Positions 33,518-42,986 of a stretch of 64,000 nt of DNA are shown here, piece after piece. The position numbers and the translations under genes were made by a program. Within the stretch, counting starts at the first letter, position 1; each line of letters starts with the position of its first letter. The stretch is from positions 265,330 through 329,329 of the forward strand of contig NZ_PVNL01000030.1 in the NCBI RefSeq assembly GCF_002994635.1, read 5' to 3'. A model generated the notes under the pieces. It was not told the origin of the DNA. It did not search any database and saw only the letters and a list, made by a program, of their open reading frames with translations. The DNA comes from Enhygromyxa salina (GTDB taxonomy: Bacteria; Myxococcota_A; Polyangia; Nannocystales; Nannocystaceae).

Positions 33518-35511
33518 TCGCCTCACAGCCGCTGGCGATCACCGGCTTTGGCATGATCAGCGCCGCCGGGATCAATGACGACGAGGCGCTCGCCCAGCTG
33601 CTGCGCGCGGGTGGGACAGCGCTGGCTCAGCGCGCCAGGATCGAGCGGCCGCCACCTCGCTGGACCGGCACGGTCCCCGAGCGACTCGACCTCGACATGG
33701 GTGAGCTCGCCGACGGTGTCGCGCAGCGGCTGTGCGTCGACTGGGGGATCCGAGCCGGTCACACGGCGCTCGCCCGGGCCGGCGTCGAGCAGCCGGCTGC
33801 GCTCGGGTTGGTGCTGGCTAGCAACCTCGAAGATCACCCGCGCACGCTCGCCGAGCTGGCGGTCGAGATCGCCGCCGCGCTGGGTGTCCACGGGCCGCGG
33901 CTGGTGACCTCGATGGCCTGCGCCTCGTCGCTCGCCGCGCTGAGCTTGGCGCGATCGCTGCTCGCCAACGCCGACGTGGATGCCGTGTTGGTGATCGGCT
34001 CGGACGTGCTCACGCCCCGGGTGATCGCCGCTTTCGACCGGCTCGCGCTGCTGTGCGAGCAGCCGTGCGCGCCGTTCTCGACCCGCGTCGGCATCTCGCT
34101 GGGGGAAGGCGCGGCCGCGTTCGTGCTCGAGCGCGCGAGCTCGCGAGCGCTTGGGACTGGTCAGGCCAAGGTCATCGCCAGCGTGCTCGCCGAGGGCCTC
34201 GCCGCCGACGCCCACCACCCGACCTCGCCCGAGCCCAACGGCGCTGGGACCCGCGCGGCCATGCACGCAGCGCTGACCCAGGCCGGTCTCGGCCCGCGCG
34301 ACGTGCAGATGATCCTGGCCCACGGCACCGGGACAATCGCGAATGACGCTGCCGAGCTGTGTGGGCTCGCGCGCGCGGGGCTGTCGGCAACGGACACGCC
34401 GATCGTCGCGCTCAAGAGCGTGTTCGGTCATGCGCAGGGGGCCGCGGGCGCGGTCGAGCTCGCGGCGATGCTGGTCGCCTGGGCCAGCGAGATTACACCG
34501 GTCACCGCGAACTTCGAGAGCCTGCGCGCGGGTGCGTCGTGGCAGGTGTCGCGGCCCGGTCGTTCACGTCCGCCAGTGCCCGAGCGGGTCGTGCTGAGCA
34601 GCGCTGGGTTTGGGGGCACGAGCGCGGCGGTGATCGTCGCGCGTGGTCACGCGGCGTCGCGGGCCGTCGAGGAGCTCCCGCCGATCTACATTCAGCGGTG
34701 GGCCAGCGCCGGCTGGGACCCCTCCGACGATGCGATCAACTGGCGCCGAGCGGTCCGCGGCGTCGATCTTCGCGGTGTCGATCCATCGACGCGGCTGCTG
34801 ACGCTCGCCGTGGATCGTGCGCTGCAGCGCAGCCGCGACGCCGACACCGGGTTGATCGTCGCCCAGGCCCGCAGCAGCGCGGCCGCGGTCGCGCGCCTGC
34901 GAGACGAGATCCAACAGCACGGGCTCGAGCACGTCGCTGGCTCCGCGCTCGCCGAGCCGCTCACGATCATGCCGGCTGGTGGCTGCACGCGGATCATCGG
35001 GCTGCGCGGTCCTTTTGGCCTGTGCGTGGCGGATCAGTGCGGGCAGCTGCTGGCGTTGAGCTGGGCAGCCGATCAACTCCGCCGCAGCGACTGCTCGCGC
35101 ATGATCGCGGCGGTGCTCGATGAGCGCGTCGGCGAGCCAGCCGACGGCGCGGCCGCGCTCGTGCTCGCGCGCGCGGGGGAGATCCGCCTGGCAGGCTGGG
35201 CGATCCTCGGCCACGGGCGAGGCGACGAGGCGCTCACGCGCGCGTGCGAACGAGCCGGCCTCGCGCGCGCCGAGCTCGAACAGACCGTTCAGATCGGGCC
35301 CGGGATATCGATCCCGATCGCCGAGGGCGCGCGCGCGGTCATGCGTGCATGTGAGTCGCTCGAGCCAGGCGCGAGCGTGGCCTTGGTCGTCGACGAGCCC
35401 GCGCGCGCTGCGATCGCGATCGTGCTGATCCGCGAGACCGAGCTCAGGCCGCCAGCACGATCACCCGATCAGCCGGCGTCAGCCGCAGACGGGCGGTCTT
35501 GCGCGGGTTGA
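33514..35511 (+). CDS. Beta-ketoacyl synthase with appended degenerate second ketosynthase-like domain
   Basis: 665 residues from GTG 33514 (GTGA overlap with the dehydratase gene). The first about 380 residues form a FabF-type ketosynthase with catalytic Cys in SMACASSLAAL, His in AHGTGT and Lys/His in KSVFGHAQGAAG. Residues from about 390 on form a second thiolase-like unit: a Cys in VADQCGQLLALSWA at the nucleophile position, then AAVLDERVGEPADGAAALVL, but no recognisable HGTGT. The layout resembles the KS plus chain-length-factor pairing of PUFA synthases and type II polyketide systems, here in one chain. The last 68 bp overlap the convergent channel gene and the tail looks unconserved. 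Confidence 0.88.
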   Translation: MIASQPLAITGFGMISAAGINDDEALAQLLRAGGTALAQRARIERPPPRWTGTVPERLDLDMGELADGVAQRLCVDWGIRAGHTALARAGVEQPAALGLVLASNLEDHPRTLAELAVEIAAALGVHGPRLVTSMACASSLAALSLARSLLANADVDAVLVIGSDVLTPRVIAAFDRLALLCEQPCAPFSTRVGISLGEGAAAFVLERASSRALGTGQAKVIASVLAEGLAADAHHPTSPEPNGAGTRAAMHAALTQAGLGPRDVQMILAHGTGTIANDAAELCGLARAGLSATDTPIVALKSVFGHAQGAAGAVELAAMLVAWASEITPVTANFESLRAGASWQVSRPGRSRPPVPERVVLSSAGFGGTSAAVIVARGHAASRAVEELPPIYIQRWASAGWDPSDDAINWRRAVRGVDLRGVDPSTRLLTLAVDRALQRSRDADTGLIVAQARSSAAAVARLRDEIQQHGLEHVAGSALAEPLTIMPAGGCTRIIGLRGPFGLCVADQCGQLLALSWAADQLRRSDCSRMIAAVLDERVGEPADGAAALVLARAGEIRLAGWAILGHGRGDEALTRACERAGLARAELEQTVQIGPGISIPIAEGARAVMRACESLEPGASVALVVDEPARAAIAIVLIRETELRPPARSPDQPASAADGRSCAG

Positions 35512-37384
35512 TCACGACCCCGAAATTCTTGCTCTCGTCCCGCGCGTCCCGCCCGATGCGAACCCCGATCACTACCTCGCTGCGGCGCCGACCGATCTCG
35601 ATCAGCGTGTGCACGTCGAGCTCGTGGTCTTCAACGACATAGTCCATCGCCGGCCGCAGATAGATCTCGGCGCCCGCCGGGTCGAACAGCTCGGCGAACA
35701 CCGCCGCGAGGTCGGCGTTCTCGGCGATCTGCGCGAGCAACAACCCAATGAAGTGATCACTAATGATGAAGTCGTCGGCCCGCGCGGCCTCGGCGAGGGC
35801 GCGGCTACGGACGTCGCGCATCTCGCTGACGACGGAGAAGGGGCGGGCCAGCCCCTCGGCGACGTCGCGCAGGTGGAGCAGGGCGACCAGCACCTTCGCG
35901 TCGGCCTCGGTCGCCTGCGCGATGCGGTCATCGGGCAGCACCATCACGTGCTTCCACGCGCGAGGATCCAGACTGTCGATCACCCGCCGATCACTCATGT
36001 TGTCGCTGCGGTGGGTGAGCGCGACCCGGGTCAGCGATGGCGCGAGCGTGGCGAGCACGGCCTCGGCGTCGGGGTTGGTGCTGACGACCAGCAGCTCCGA
36101 GCCGGGCGCCGCGTAGGCGTCGATGCCCCTGACGATCGACGGCACGCGCGTGCTCCAGCCGAGGATCAGCGTCCGCGCCGGGGCTGCGCTCGCGCTGACC
36201 TTGGTGGCCTCGACGGCGCCGACCGCCTCGACCGTCGCGCTGGACTCGGGCCAAGGCGTCTCGGCGGCGTGGATCTGATCGTCGTCAGCGGCGATCAACA
36301 CCAGCTGCTCACCGACCGCGATCACCCGGTCCATCGCCGGATTGAGGACCACCCGACCGCTGGCGTCGCGCAGCCCGAGCAGCGCGCCGTCGTCGAATTG
36401 ATGCAGCGCGCGACCGAAGCTCAGACCGATGACCTGCGCCGCGTCGATAAAGTAGATCTCGTTGCCGCTGAAGCTCAGCAGCTCCTCGTAGACGACCGAG
36501 AGCCCGGCCTGCAGGCAGGTCTGCACGGCGATCTTGGCGACCAGCTCGCCTACTTCCAGCACCTCGGTGCGGCGGTCCCCGGCCAGCCGCGCGACCGCGA
36601 CGTTGTGGGGGTCGCGGATCTCGGTCACCACGTGCTGGGTGCGGCCCTCGTCCGGCTCGGTGCGCCCCACAGACAACAGCGCGCGGACGACCTGGGTGTC
36701 GTCGCTGGCCTGCTCGGGCGCGAGCACGATGATCGCCCGGGCGTGCGCCGTCGCGACGACGTCGAGCGTCGCCGGATCGGTGGGGTCGCCCTCGCGCACG
36801 ACCACGCGCGTGCGCCCGAGCTCGGGGACCTTGACGCGCAGCTCGTCCTCCATCCAGATCTTGTCGTGATCGGCATAGACGACAATGCACCCGCCGTTGC
36901 GGCTCTCGTTGGCGCGCACGAGCTCGGCGATGATCGTGAAGATCTGCGACGACCAGCCGATCACCAGGGTGTGGTCCTGCTCGAGCACCCGCGAGTGACC
37001 CTTGCGCAGCTTGTCGAACCGGTCCGCCACGCTCGCGACCAAGATCGCGATGAGGCTGCCGACCAGCAGGATCCCGAACACCGTGGCCATCATCATCAGG
37101 GCCCGCCAGCCGACGCTGCCCTCGTTGCCAGTGATCGTGCCCGGGTCGATCGCGTGCATCAGCGTCGTCCACAGCAGCGCGCCAAAGCTCATCGCCTCGC
37201 CCTGCTCGTTCGCGGGGACCAGCGCCAACATCACGCCGACCAGCGAGACGATCACGATCGTCGCCAGCGCGATCAGCAGATGCCACGCCATGAGCGCCCA
37301 CGCACCCCTGGCCATCAACCTGTCGAACGCGTAGCGGAAGTGGTCGCCCAGGGAGGGCCGCGTGGTCGGCATGGCTGCGGGCAT
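35444..37384 (-). CDS. CASTOR/POLLUX-family ion channel with RCK/TrkA-like cytoplasmic domains
   Basis: About 646 residues from ATG 37384 (or ATG 37372). A membrane helix WHLLIALATIVIVSLVGVML is followed by the pore region typical of the family (GALLWTTLMHAIDPGTITG) and a second helix FGILLVGSLIAILVASVA. Two cytoplasmic nucleotide-binding-like regions follow, opening LEQDHTLVIGWSSQIFTII and RTLILGWSTRVPSIVRGI. CASTOR/POLLUX homologues are cation channels described in plants and bacteria. The bacterial role is probably cation homeostasis. Its 3' end overlaps the ketosynthase gene by 68 bp tail-to-tail. Confidence 0.9.
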   Translation of the reverse strand: MPAAMPTTRPSLGDHFRYAFDRLMARGAWALMAWHLLIALATIVIVSLVGVMLALVPANEQGEAMSFGALLWTTLMHAIDPGTITGNEGSVGWRALMMMATVFGILLVGSLIAILVASVADRFDKLRKGHSRVLEQDHTLVIGWSSQIFTIIAELVRANESRNGGCIVVYADHDKIWMEDELRVKVPELGRTRVVVREGDPTDPATLDVVATAHARAIIVLAPEQASDDTQVVRALLSVGRTEPDEGRTQHVVTEIRDPHNVAVARLAGDRRTEVLEVGELVAKIAVQTCLQAGLSVVYEELLSFSGNEIYFIDAAQVIGLSFGRALHQFDDGALLGLRDASGRVVLNPAMDRVIAVGEQLVLIAADDDQIHAAETPWPESSATVEAVGAVEATKVSASAAPARTLILGWSTRVPSIVRGIDAYAAPGSELLVVSTNPDAEAVLATLAPSLTRVALTHRSDNMSDRRVIDSLDPRAWKHVMVLPDDRIAQATEADAKVLVALLHLRDVAEGLARPFSVVSEMRDVRSRALAEAARADDFIISDHFIGLLLAQIAENADLAAVFAELFDPAGAEIYLRPAMDYVVEDHELDVHTLIEIGRRRSEVVIGVRIGRDARDESKNFGVVINPRKTARLRLTPADRVIVLAA

Positions 37385-37449
37385 GCTACCGCGCGGGCGG
37401 GGGCTGTCTACTGCGAGACCACGAACCGGAGCGACCGAGCCGCCGCAGG

Positions 37450-37962
37450 TCAGGCCTCGGGCACTCGGTAGTACTGCACGATCGCGGGCTCGCCCGCGTA
37501 GCTCGACGCGTCCACGCCAAGCTTCAAGACCGACCACTCGAGCCGATCGGTCATGAGCACCAGCCGATACACACCCGGAGCCAGCGGGTCGTTGGGCACC
37601 AGGTCAAACCCGATCGCCGACGCGCAGCTGTGCGCGGACCCGTGCTGCATGGCGGTGATCTGACTGGGCATCACCGCGCCCGCCTCGTCGACCAGAAACC
37701 ACGACTGAGGGCCGATCGCCGCCGACTCCAGCAGCACCGCGGGGTCCTCGACCCGGGCGAAGTCGCCGTTTTGGTGAAAGCCCTGCTCGGGCGAGATTTC
37801 CTCGGCGCAGGCCGGACCGTCGGTGCAGGGTTGATGCTCGCCCGTGAACGAGACCCTGGGCGTCCCCCGCAGCACGCCCGCGCAGCGACCCGGCCAGCAG
37901 CCGGACGCGAAGCCGAGCAGAGCAGTTGCGATCACGAGTGGGGCCCGCGCGGCGACAGCCAT
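37450..37962 (-). CDS. Hypothetical lipoprotein
   Basis: 170 residues from ATG 37962. The signal MAVAARAPLVIATALLGFASGC has a lipobox-like ASGC. The mature part has Cys in CTDGPACAEE and SAHSCASAIGFDLVP, a beta-rich second half and ends in VQYYRVPEA. No family is recognised. The frame runs on upstream to 38751 but there lies antisense to nothing conserved and inside the neighbouring lipoprotein gene, so that part is rejected. It is probably co-transcribed with the IgGFc-like gene 23 bp upstream. Confidence 0.7.
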   Translation of the reverse strand: MAVAARAPLVIATALLGFASGCWPGRCAGVLRGTPRVSFTGEHQPCTDGPACAEEISPEQGFHQNGDFARVEDPAVLLESAAIGPQSWFLVDEAGAVMPSQITAMQHGSAHSCASAIGFDLVPNDPLAPGVYRLVLMTDRLEWSVLKLGVDASSYAGEPAIVQYYRVPEA

Positions 37963-37985
37963 GCCCGATGGTACCCGAGTGAAGC

Positions 37986-39677
37986 TCAGTCCAAGCTGAG
38001 CCCGACCACATAGGCGTAGGCCGACGAGTTGTCCGCCGCGCCGACGTGCTGAGAGTAGCCGTACTGCGAGAGCCCAAACGCCTGGGTGCTCGTGACCTGA
38101 TGGGCGCCCTCGCTGACCGCCACGTTGGCGACCTCCCACGCGCCGACGCTCTCCCAGCCGGCCACGGCGTCGCCGTCGATCTCGACCTCGGCACCGCCAG
38201 CGGCCCGGGTGACCTGGGCGAAGTGCTGCTCGTAGCTGGCCGCCGTCACGAATACATAGCGATCCAAGAAGCGATCGCTGGGCACGCCCTGGATCATCTC
38301 CGGTGAGCCCATGTCGGTCTGCGCGTCGTGGTGGCCGGTCAGGTACTGCACGGGCATGAACGGGCCGTCGCCGGCGAACACCACGTTGGTCCCGGTCGGG
38401 AGCACCAGCTCGGCCCAGCCGCCGCGCGCGGCCAGGCTGATCGGCGTGCCCGGCTGGGGCGGATCCGTGGTCACCGTGACATTGTCGGCGCCCGCGTAGA
38501 TCCGCCAGTAGTGGCTCTCGCTCCCGCGCACGGGCGCGTGCGCGCCCACGTACTGGGTGCCCCAGACCGCCAGCGGGAGGCTCTGCTCGATCGCAAAGTC
38601 CGAGCCAAAGTCGCACGCGCTGTCGACGATCGTCGGACAGCCCGGGACCATGGACCCGCCACACCACGGCAGCCGCAGCCCGCGGACGGCCGACAGCACC
38701 CAGATCGGCTTGTCGGCCGTGACCAGCGTGCCCGAGAGATCCTGCTCGCACTTGGGTCGGCCGAGGCTCGCCGAGGTCTCGACCCGCAGGTTGTCGAAGC
38801 GATCGAGCACCATCATCCCGGTCGCGCCCTGAGCGACGAAGGGCACGGGCATGTCGTCGCCGGCCGTCTCGACGCTGGGCTGCCAGGTCACCGCGGTGTC
38901 GTCTTCAATGGCGATCACCACGAAGTAGTTGGGGTCGACCCACGCGCCATGGTTGAACACCACGTGCGAGCTGCCCAGCGAGCGCTCGGGCACGAGCAGC
39001 GTCGAGGCGTTGGCGTTGACCGACTCGTAGGGCGCGTGCAGGTGGGCGCCGATCGGGAAGTCGCTGACCACGTGATAGACGCCGCCCGAGCGAAACACCG
39101 AGGTCTCGCTGGGGCCCATGTCGGAGGTCAGACCCGACGCGAGGTCGAGCACGGCGGACTCGCCGGGCGCGAGCGTGGCGTTGGCCTCGAGCGCCTCACC
39201 GCCCAAGAACGGCGAGTTCCAGTACAGCTCGACGGTGGCGGTGTGATCGGGATCGGGGTTGACGACCACGATCGCATCCGAGCTCGACATCACCCCAGGC
39301 GGCAGCGTGGCCTGGTACAGACCGGTCGCGTAGAACGAGCACCCCGTGGATCCTCGTGGCTGCGCGCATGGATCGACGCACGCGGCGAGGCACCCACCCA
39401 CGCCGTCGTCCGCCGCGCACGCGTCACAGACCTGGCCGCCCTCGCACGCCGTCGACGACCACGCCTGGCCCGACGGCGCGCAGGTGTCGAGCGTGCTCGG
39501 GTCCGCGCAGCTGGTCTGGCCCGGCTCGCACACGCCTCCGGTCTCGGCGTCGTCGCTCGAGGTAGAGCTCGACTCACCGCTGTCGGTCTCGGTCTGGTTG
39601 CCGTCGGCGGATGGGGGGTTTTGGCACGCGGTCAGACCAGCGACGACGCACAGCAGCAGGAGCGGACGAGCGGACAT
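37986..39677 (-). CDS. Lipoprotein with IgGFc-binding-like N-terminal domain
   Basis: 563 residues from ATG 39677. A signal with lipobox MSARPLLLLCVVAGLTAC is followed by a Ser/Thr/Asp-rich linker typical of the myxobacterial surface lipoproteins here. A short Cys-rich segment comes next (CEPGQTSCADPSTLDTC, then CEGGQVCDAC), then a long beta-rich domain with features of the IgGFc-binding region: AIVVVNPDPDHTATVEL, GAHLHAPYESVNANASTLLVPE, LGSSHVVFNHG, and repeated strands ending QYGYSQHVGAAD. In animals this domain occurs in mucus proteins; the bacterial copies are common in myxobacteria and probably adhesive. The function is inferred. Confidence 0.85.
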   Translation of the reverse strand: MSARPLLLLCVVAGLTACQNPPSADGNQTETDSGESSSTSSDDAETGGVCEPGQTSCADPSTLDTCAPSGQAWSSTACEGGQVCDACAADDGVGGCLAACVDPCAQPRGSTGCSFYATGLYQATLPPGVMSSSDAIVVVNPDPDHTATVELYWNSPFLGGEALEANATLAPGESAVLDLASGLTSDMGPSETSVFRSGGVYHVVSDFPIGAHLHAPYESVNANASTLLVPERSLGSSHVVFNHGAWVDPNYFVVIAIEDDTAVTWQPSVETAGDDMPVPFVAQGATGMMVLDRFDNLRVETSASLGRPKCEQDLSGTLVTADKPIWVLSAVRGLRLPWCGGSMVPGCPTIVDSACDFGSDFAIEQSLPLAVWGTQYVGAHAPVRGSESHYWRIYAGADNVTVTTDPPQPGTPISLAARGGWAELVLPTGTNVVFAGDGPFMPVQYLTGHHDAQTDMGSPEMIQGVPSDRFLDRYVFVTAASYEQHFAQVTRAAGGAEVEIDGDAVAGWESVGAWEVANVAVSEGAHQVTSTQAFGLSQYGYSQHVGAADNSSAYAYVVGLSLD

Positions 39678-39744
39678 GCGCGGAGGATAGCGCGATTTGC
39701 GGCCGCTCGCGTTCACGCCCACGCGACGACCAGCGCTGCGACGG

Positions 39745-41001
39745 CTACCGCGGCCGCGGTCCACGGGGGATGTCCACGTCTCCGTCGGCGGCTCCACGCG
39801 TTGGGTCGCAGCTGTGGCAAGGTTGGATCGTCGGTGGCTCGCGCAGGTTGGGGAGCGGCGCGGGTACCAGCGGCAGCTCGATCCCCGCGACCCGCCAGCG
39901 CCCGGCGACCCGCGCGTGGACGCGCAGGTACACGCGCTCGTCGGCGACGATCACCCGCGCAAACCCAACGTGCTCGCTCTCGAGATCGGGCAGCAGCGTG
40001 TCGCCGCGGCTGGTTCGCGGCGTGGGCTTGGCCCCGCCCGCGGACCCCGACACGACCTCGAAGATCGGCTTGGCCACGAAGGTTCGCGCGCTGCGATAGA
40101 TCGCGTTGGACAGATCTTCGCTGACTTGCAGGTTGCGCTCGAGGGCCCCGACCACGCCAACGAACAGCCCGTCGGCGAGCGCCTCCTGAACGAACTTCGG
40201 CAGGTAGCGATACCCGGCTCGCTGCAGCCGCCCACCGACACCGTGGGCGCCCGCGGACTCGACCGGGATCGGCGACAGCAACACGCGCGGGCGAGCGGGC
40301 TGGGCCGCGAGCGCGTCGAGCAGCGCCGCTTGCTGGGCGAGCACCGCGGCGCTCAGATCCTCGCCCGCGAGCGCCGGGTAGTGCCAGAAGCTGAAGTCGA
40401 GGGCCACGAGCTCGATCAGCGTGTCGTCTGCTGGCGGCGCGATCGTGCAGGCGTCGAGATCGCAGCTCGAGACCAGCGCAGCCTCGCCGGCCTCGCTGAC
40501 CCGCACGACGTACGCGACACCTGGCTGCGCGTAGGGCAGGGGAGTCGCGCGTGCCTCGAAGCCGGTCGTGCCGCAGCGCCAGCCGTCGGGTCCCGGCAGG
40601 CCCCAGATCCCCGCGCCCGAGCTTCGGATCACCCGCGCGAGCTCGGTCAGGACCGGGCCCGCGTGGGCTGCTCCGGGGGCCGGGCAGGGGGCGGCGCGAT
40701 CGGGCCCGGGTCGGCCGAGATCGGTCCCCAGCCACGCGACGATCGGCGTGCGCCCGGCCGCGGCCGCGTCCGCGAGGACGACCTCGAGCGCGTGGGCGAC
40801 CTGGCGGGTCTGTCGGCTCTCGCGCGCTTGGCCGATCACGATGATCTCGACCCCGGCCGCGCCGGGGACTGGCCCGGCCGGATCCGCCCACGCAGCCCCA
40901 CGATGGCGGCAGCCAGCGGCAACCATGACGAGCGGCACCAGCAGCGCGGCCGCGCGCGACCGCGTTCGGCGAGACAGACGCAAACCGAGACCGCTGCGCA
41001 C
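39745..41001 (-). CDS. Lipoprotein with decayed calcineurin-like phosphoesterase fold
   Basis: About 418 residues from GTG 41001. The signal ALLVPLVMVAAGC ends in a lipobox. Several segments line up with secreted metallophosphoesterases but without metal ligands. VAWLGTDLGRPG stands where LGDNxYxxG is expected, VALDFSFWHYP matches the VxLDTxWW strand, VLLSPIPVESAGAHG sits at the HHPxxSxGxHG position without its histidines, and VGALERNLQ sits at the GHDHxLQ position. The enzyme is therefore probably inactive and may be a binding protein. The alignment is by eye and moderate in strength. It is divergent from the GT39-like gene, 32 bp away. Confidence 0.6.
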   Translation of the reverse strand: MRSGLGLRLSRRTRSRAAALLVPLVMVAAGCRHRGAAWADPAGPVPGAAGVEIIVIGQARESRQTRQVAHALEVVLADAAAAGRTPIVAWLGTDLGRPGPDRAAPCPAPGAAHAGPVLTELARVIRSSGAGIWGLPGPDGWRCGTTGFEARATPLPYAQPGVAYVVRVSEAGEAALVSSCDLDACTIAPPADDTLIELVALDFSFWHYPALAGEDLSAAVLAQQAALLDALAAQPARPRVLLSPIPVESAGAHGVGGRLQRAGYRYLPKFVQEALADGLFVGVVGALERNLQVSEDLSNAIYRSARTFVAKPIFEVVSGSAGGAKPTPRTSRGDTLLPDLESEHVGFARVIVADERVYLRVHARVAGRWRVAGIELPLVPAPLPNLREPPTIQPCHSCDPTRGAADGDVDIPRGPRPR

Positions 41002-41033
41002 GGCCGCCACGCTATCAGTTTGGCGGGCGCAGC

Positions 41034-42974
41034 GTGCATACTCCCGGCGTGCCGGACCAGACCAGCGAGCGCGAGGCCACCCGCCGCGCGCCCTCGCGTC
41101 GCGCGTGGCTGGTGTTGCTCGGCCTGCTGCTCGGGTTCTCGCTGCTGCGGGTGTGGAAGCTCGAGCTGGATCCGCCGCTGTCGGTCGTGCGCGGCTACAG
41201 CGGCCAAGCCCACTTTCGCGACGAGGCAGCCAAGGCCCACGAGGCCCGCAACATGGCCAAGTGGGAGCAGTGGTCGCTCTCGCCGGTCGACGAGTACGGG
41301 TTTTGGCGGGCGCAGTCGCCAGCGTGGGTGTGGGGCGAGTGTCTATGGTTTCGCCAGTTCGGGGTCGGCCTGGCTCAGGCGCGCGCGTTCGTGGTCGTGC
41401 AGTCGATCGTCGCGCTCGCGCTGTTGATGTGGCTGGCGCTGGTCCGCCACGGGCTCCCGTCCGCGATCGCAACCGGGCTGCTGCTCGGGCTCAACTGGGC
41501 CTACCTGGTGTACTCGCGGCTGGCGCTGATGGAGGGCGCGCTGATCTGCTGGCTGCTCGTGGCCACGGTCGGGCTCTCGCAGCTCGAGCGGCGACCGGAG
41601 CAGGCGGGGCGGTGGTCGATGTTCGCCGTGTTCGCGATGTTGGTCGCGTGCACGATCAAGCAGACGGGGTTGCTGCTGGTGCCCGCGTTTGCGATCGCGC
41701 TGACCTTGCTGGGGCTGCGCGCGGCGGCCGTGGTCGGCGGCCTGCGAGACCCAGACGCGCGCTGGCAAGACCGACTCAAAGCCCGGCTGCGAACGCGCGA
41801 GGCCAAAGTCACGCTGATCGCCGTGGCCACGCTGGCGCTGGCGCTGGCGTTGTTGGTGCTGCGTCCCGAGTACCAGCAGCGGCTGGCCTTCAACGCCGTG
41901 CACTTCACCGCCGCGTACGAGCAATCGGTGTGGCAGCGGGCCGTGGCCACGCTGGTCCGCGGGTTCTTCAGCATGCGCCTGCAGCTGATGTTCATGCTGC
42001 TGGCCCCGGTGATCTTGTGGCTGGCGACCCTCGAGCTGGTTCGCGTGGTGATCCTGGCGTGGAAGACTCGACGCGCGCGCAAGCGGGGCGAGGTCGTCGC
42101 GCCGACCCCCTCGAGCGCCGGGCTCGACGCGCCCGCCGACGCGATCGACCTGTGGATGTTGGCGTGGGCGATCTTCGCGTTGCTCGCCAACCTCGCCAGC
42201 CCGCACCGGGCGATCCGGTTTCAGCTGGTGCTGCTGCCGCCCGCGGCGTGGCTGGCTGGCGCGATGATCGGGCGGGCGTGGCTGCACAGCTGGCCGACCC
42301 CGCGCTGGGGCCGGGCGGTCCGCGTCGGGTTGGTCTGGATCGCCCTGCTCGGGACCTCGCTGACGGCGATGCGCTTCGTCGGCTGGATGCGTGACGGCGA
42401 GGCCTCGGCGGCGTGGATCGGCGAGGACCTGCGCGCGCTGATCGGCGATAGCGAGGCCGTGGTCGTCGGCGAGTTCGCGGCCCAGGCCGCGTTCGAGACC
42501 GACTATCGCCACTTCTACGTGCGCCCCAACCAGTTTAATTTTCGGCCGGAGATCCTCTATCAGCTCGGCATCACGCACCTGGTCGTCGCGGGCGACGACG
42601 ACTTCGTCGAGGAGCTCATGCAAGACCAGGTGCCCGAGATGCTGGTCGCGCGGCGCAAGCTCGGGCATGTCGTGTTTCGTCAGCGCCAGCTCGATGTCTG
42701 GGAGCTCGCCACGCCCGAGCGACGCGCCGAGTATCAGGCGTGGGATGATGAGAGGCGCGAGCGCGAGAAGGTCGAGCGCCTGGCCCAGCGCCAGCGCAAG
42801 GCTCGTGAGCGGCGCACCCACGAGGCCGCGCGCAAGCGTCAGGAGCGGCGCGACGCGATGTGCGTCCCCGACGAGCTGATCGAACGAGCGGAAGAACCGA
42901 TGACGCCGGTCCCCGCCGCCGTCGAGCCGCGGGCCCAGGTGATGCCCGCGCGCGCACGGCCGGGCTCGAACTGA
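41034..42974 (+). CDS. GT39/ArnT-like polytopic glycosyltransferase
   Basis: 646 residues from GTG 41034 (GTG 41049 is an alternative). A first hydrophobic helix (AWLVLLGLLLGFSLLRVW) is followed by an acidic loop AHFRDEAAKAHEARNMAKW that fits the first periplasmic loop of dolichyl/polyprenyl-phosphate-sugar transferases, where acidic residues are catalytic. At least eight more membrane helices follow. A soluble C-terminal region ends in a highly charged helical tail (ERREREKVERLAQRQ, and so on). It would transfer a sugar from a polyprenyl carrier on the outer face of the inner membrane. The acceptor is unknown. The family call is by topology and loop motif. Confidence 0.75.
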   Translation: MHTPGVPDQTSEREATRRAPSRRAWLVLLGLLLGFSLLRVWKLELDPPLSVVRGYSGQAHFRDEAAKAHEARNMAKWEQWSLSPVDEYGFWRAQSPAWVWGECLWFRQFGVGLAQARAFVVVQSIVALALLMWLALVRHGLPSAIATGLLLGLNWAYLVYSRLALMEGALICWLLVATVGLSQLERRPEQAGRWSMFAVFAMLVACTIKQTGLLLVPAFAIALTLLGLRAAAVVGGLRDPDARWQDRLKARLRTREAKVTLIAVATLALALALLVLRPEYQQRLAFNAVHFTAAYEQSVWQRAVATLVRGFFSMRLQLMFMLLAPVILWLATLELVRVVILAWKTRRARKRGEVVAPTPSSAGLDAPADAIDLWMLAWAIFALLANLASPHRAIRFQLVLLPPAAWLAGAMIGRAWLHSWPTPRWGRAVRVGLVWIALLGTSLTAMRFVGWMRDGEASAAWIGEDLRALIGDSEAVVVGEFAAQAAFETDYRHFYVRPNQFNFRPEILYQLGITHLVVAGDDDFVEELMQDQVPEMLVARRKLGHVVFRQRQLDVWELATPERRAEYQAWDDERREREKVERLAQRQRKARERRTHEAARKRQERRDAMCVPDELIERAEEPMTPVPAAVEPRAQVMPARARPGSN

Positions 42975-42986
42975 CCCGGCGCAGGT

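Noticed and set aside
35609..37471. 620-codon plus-strand frame antisense to the channel gene
   Set aside because: Composition is His/Arg/Asp/Gln-biased with no motif; it is the mirror of a well-supported channel gene.
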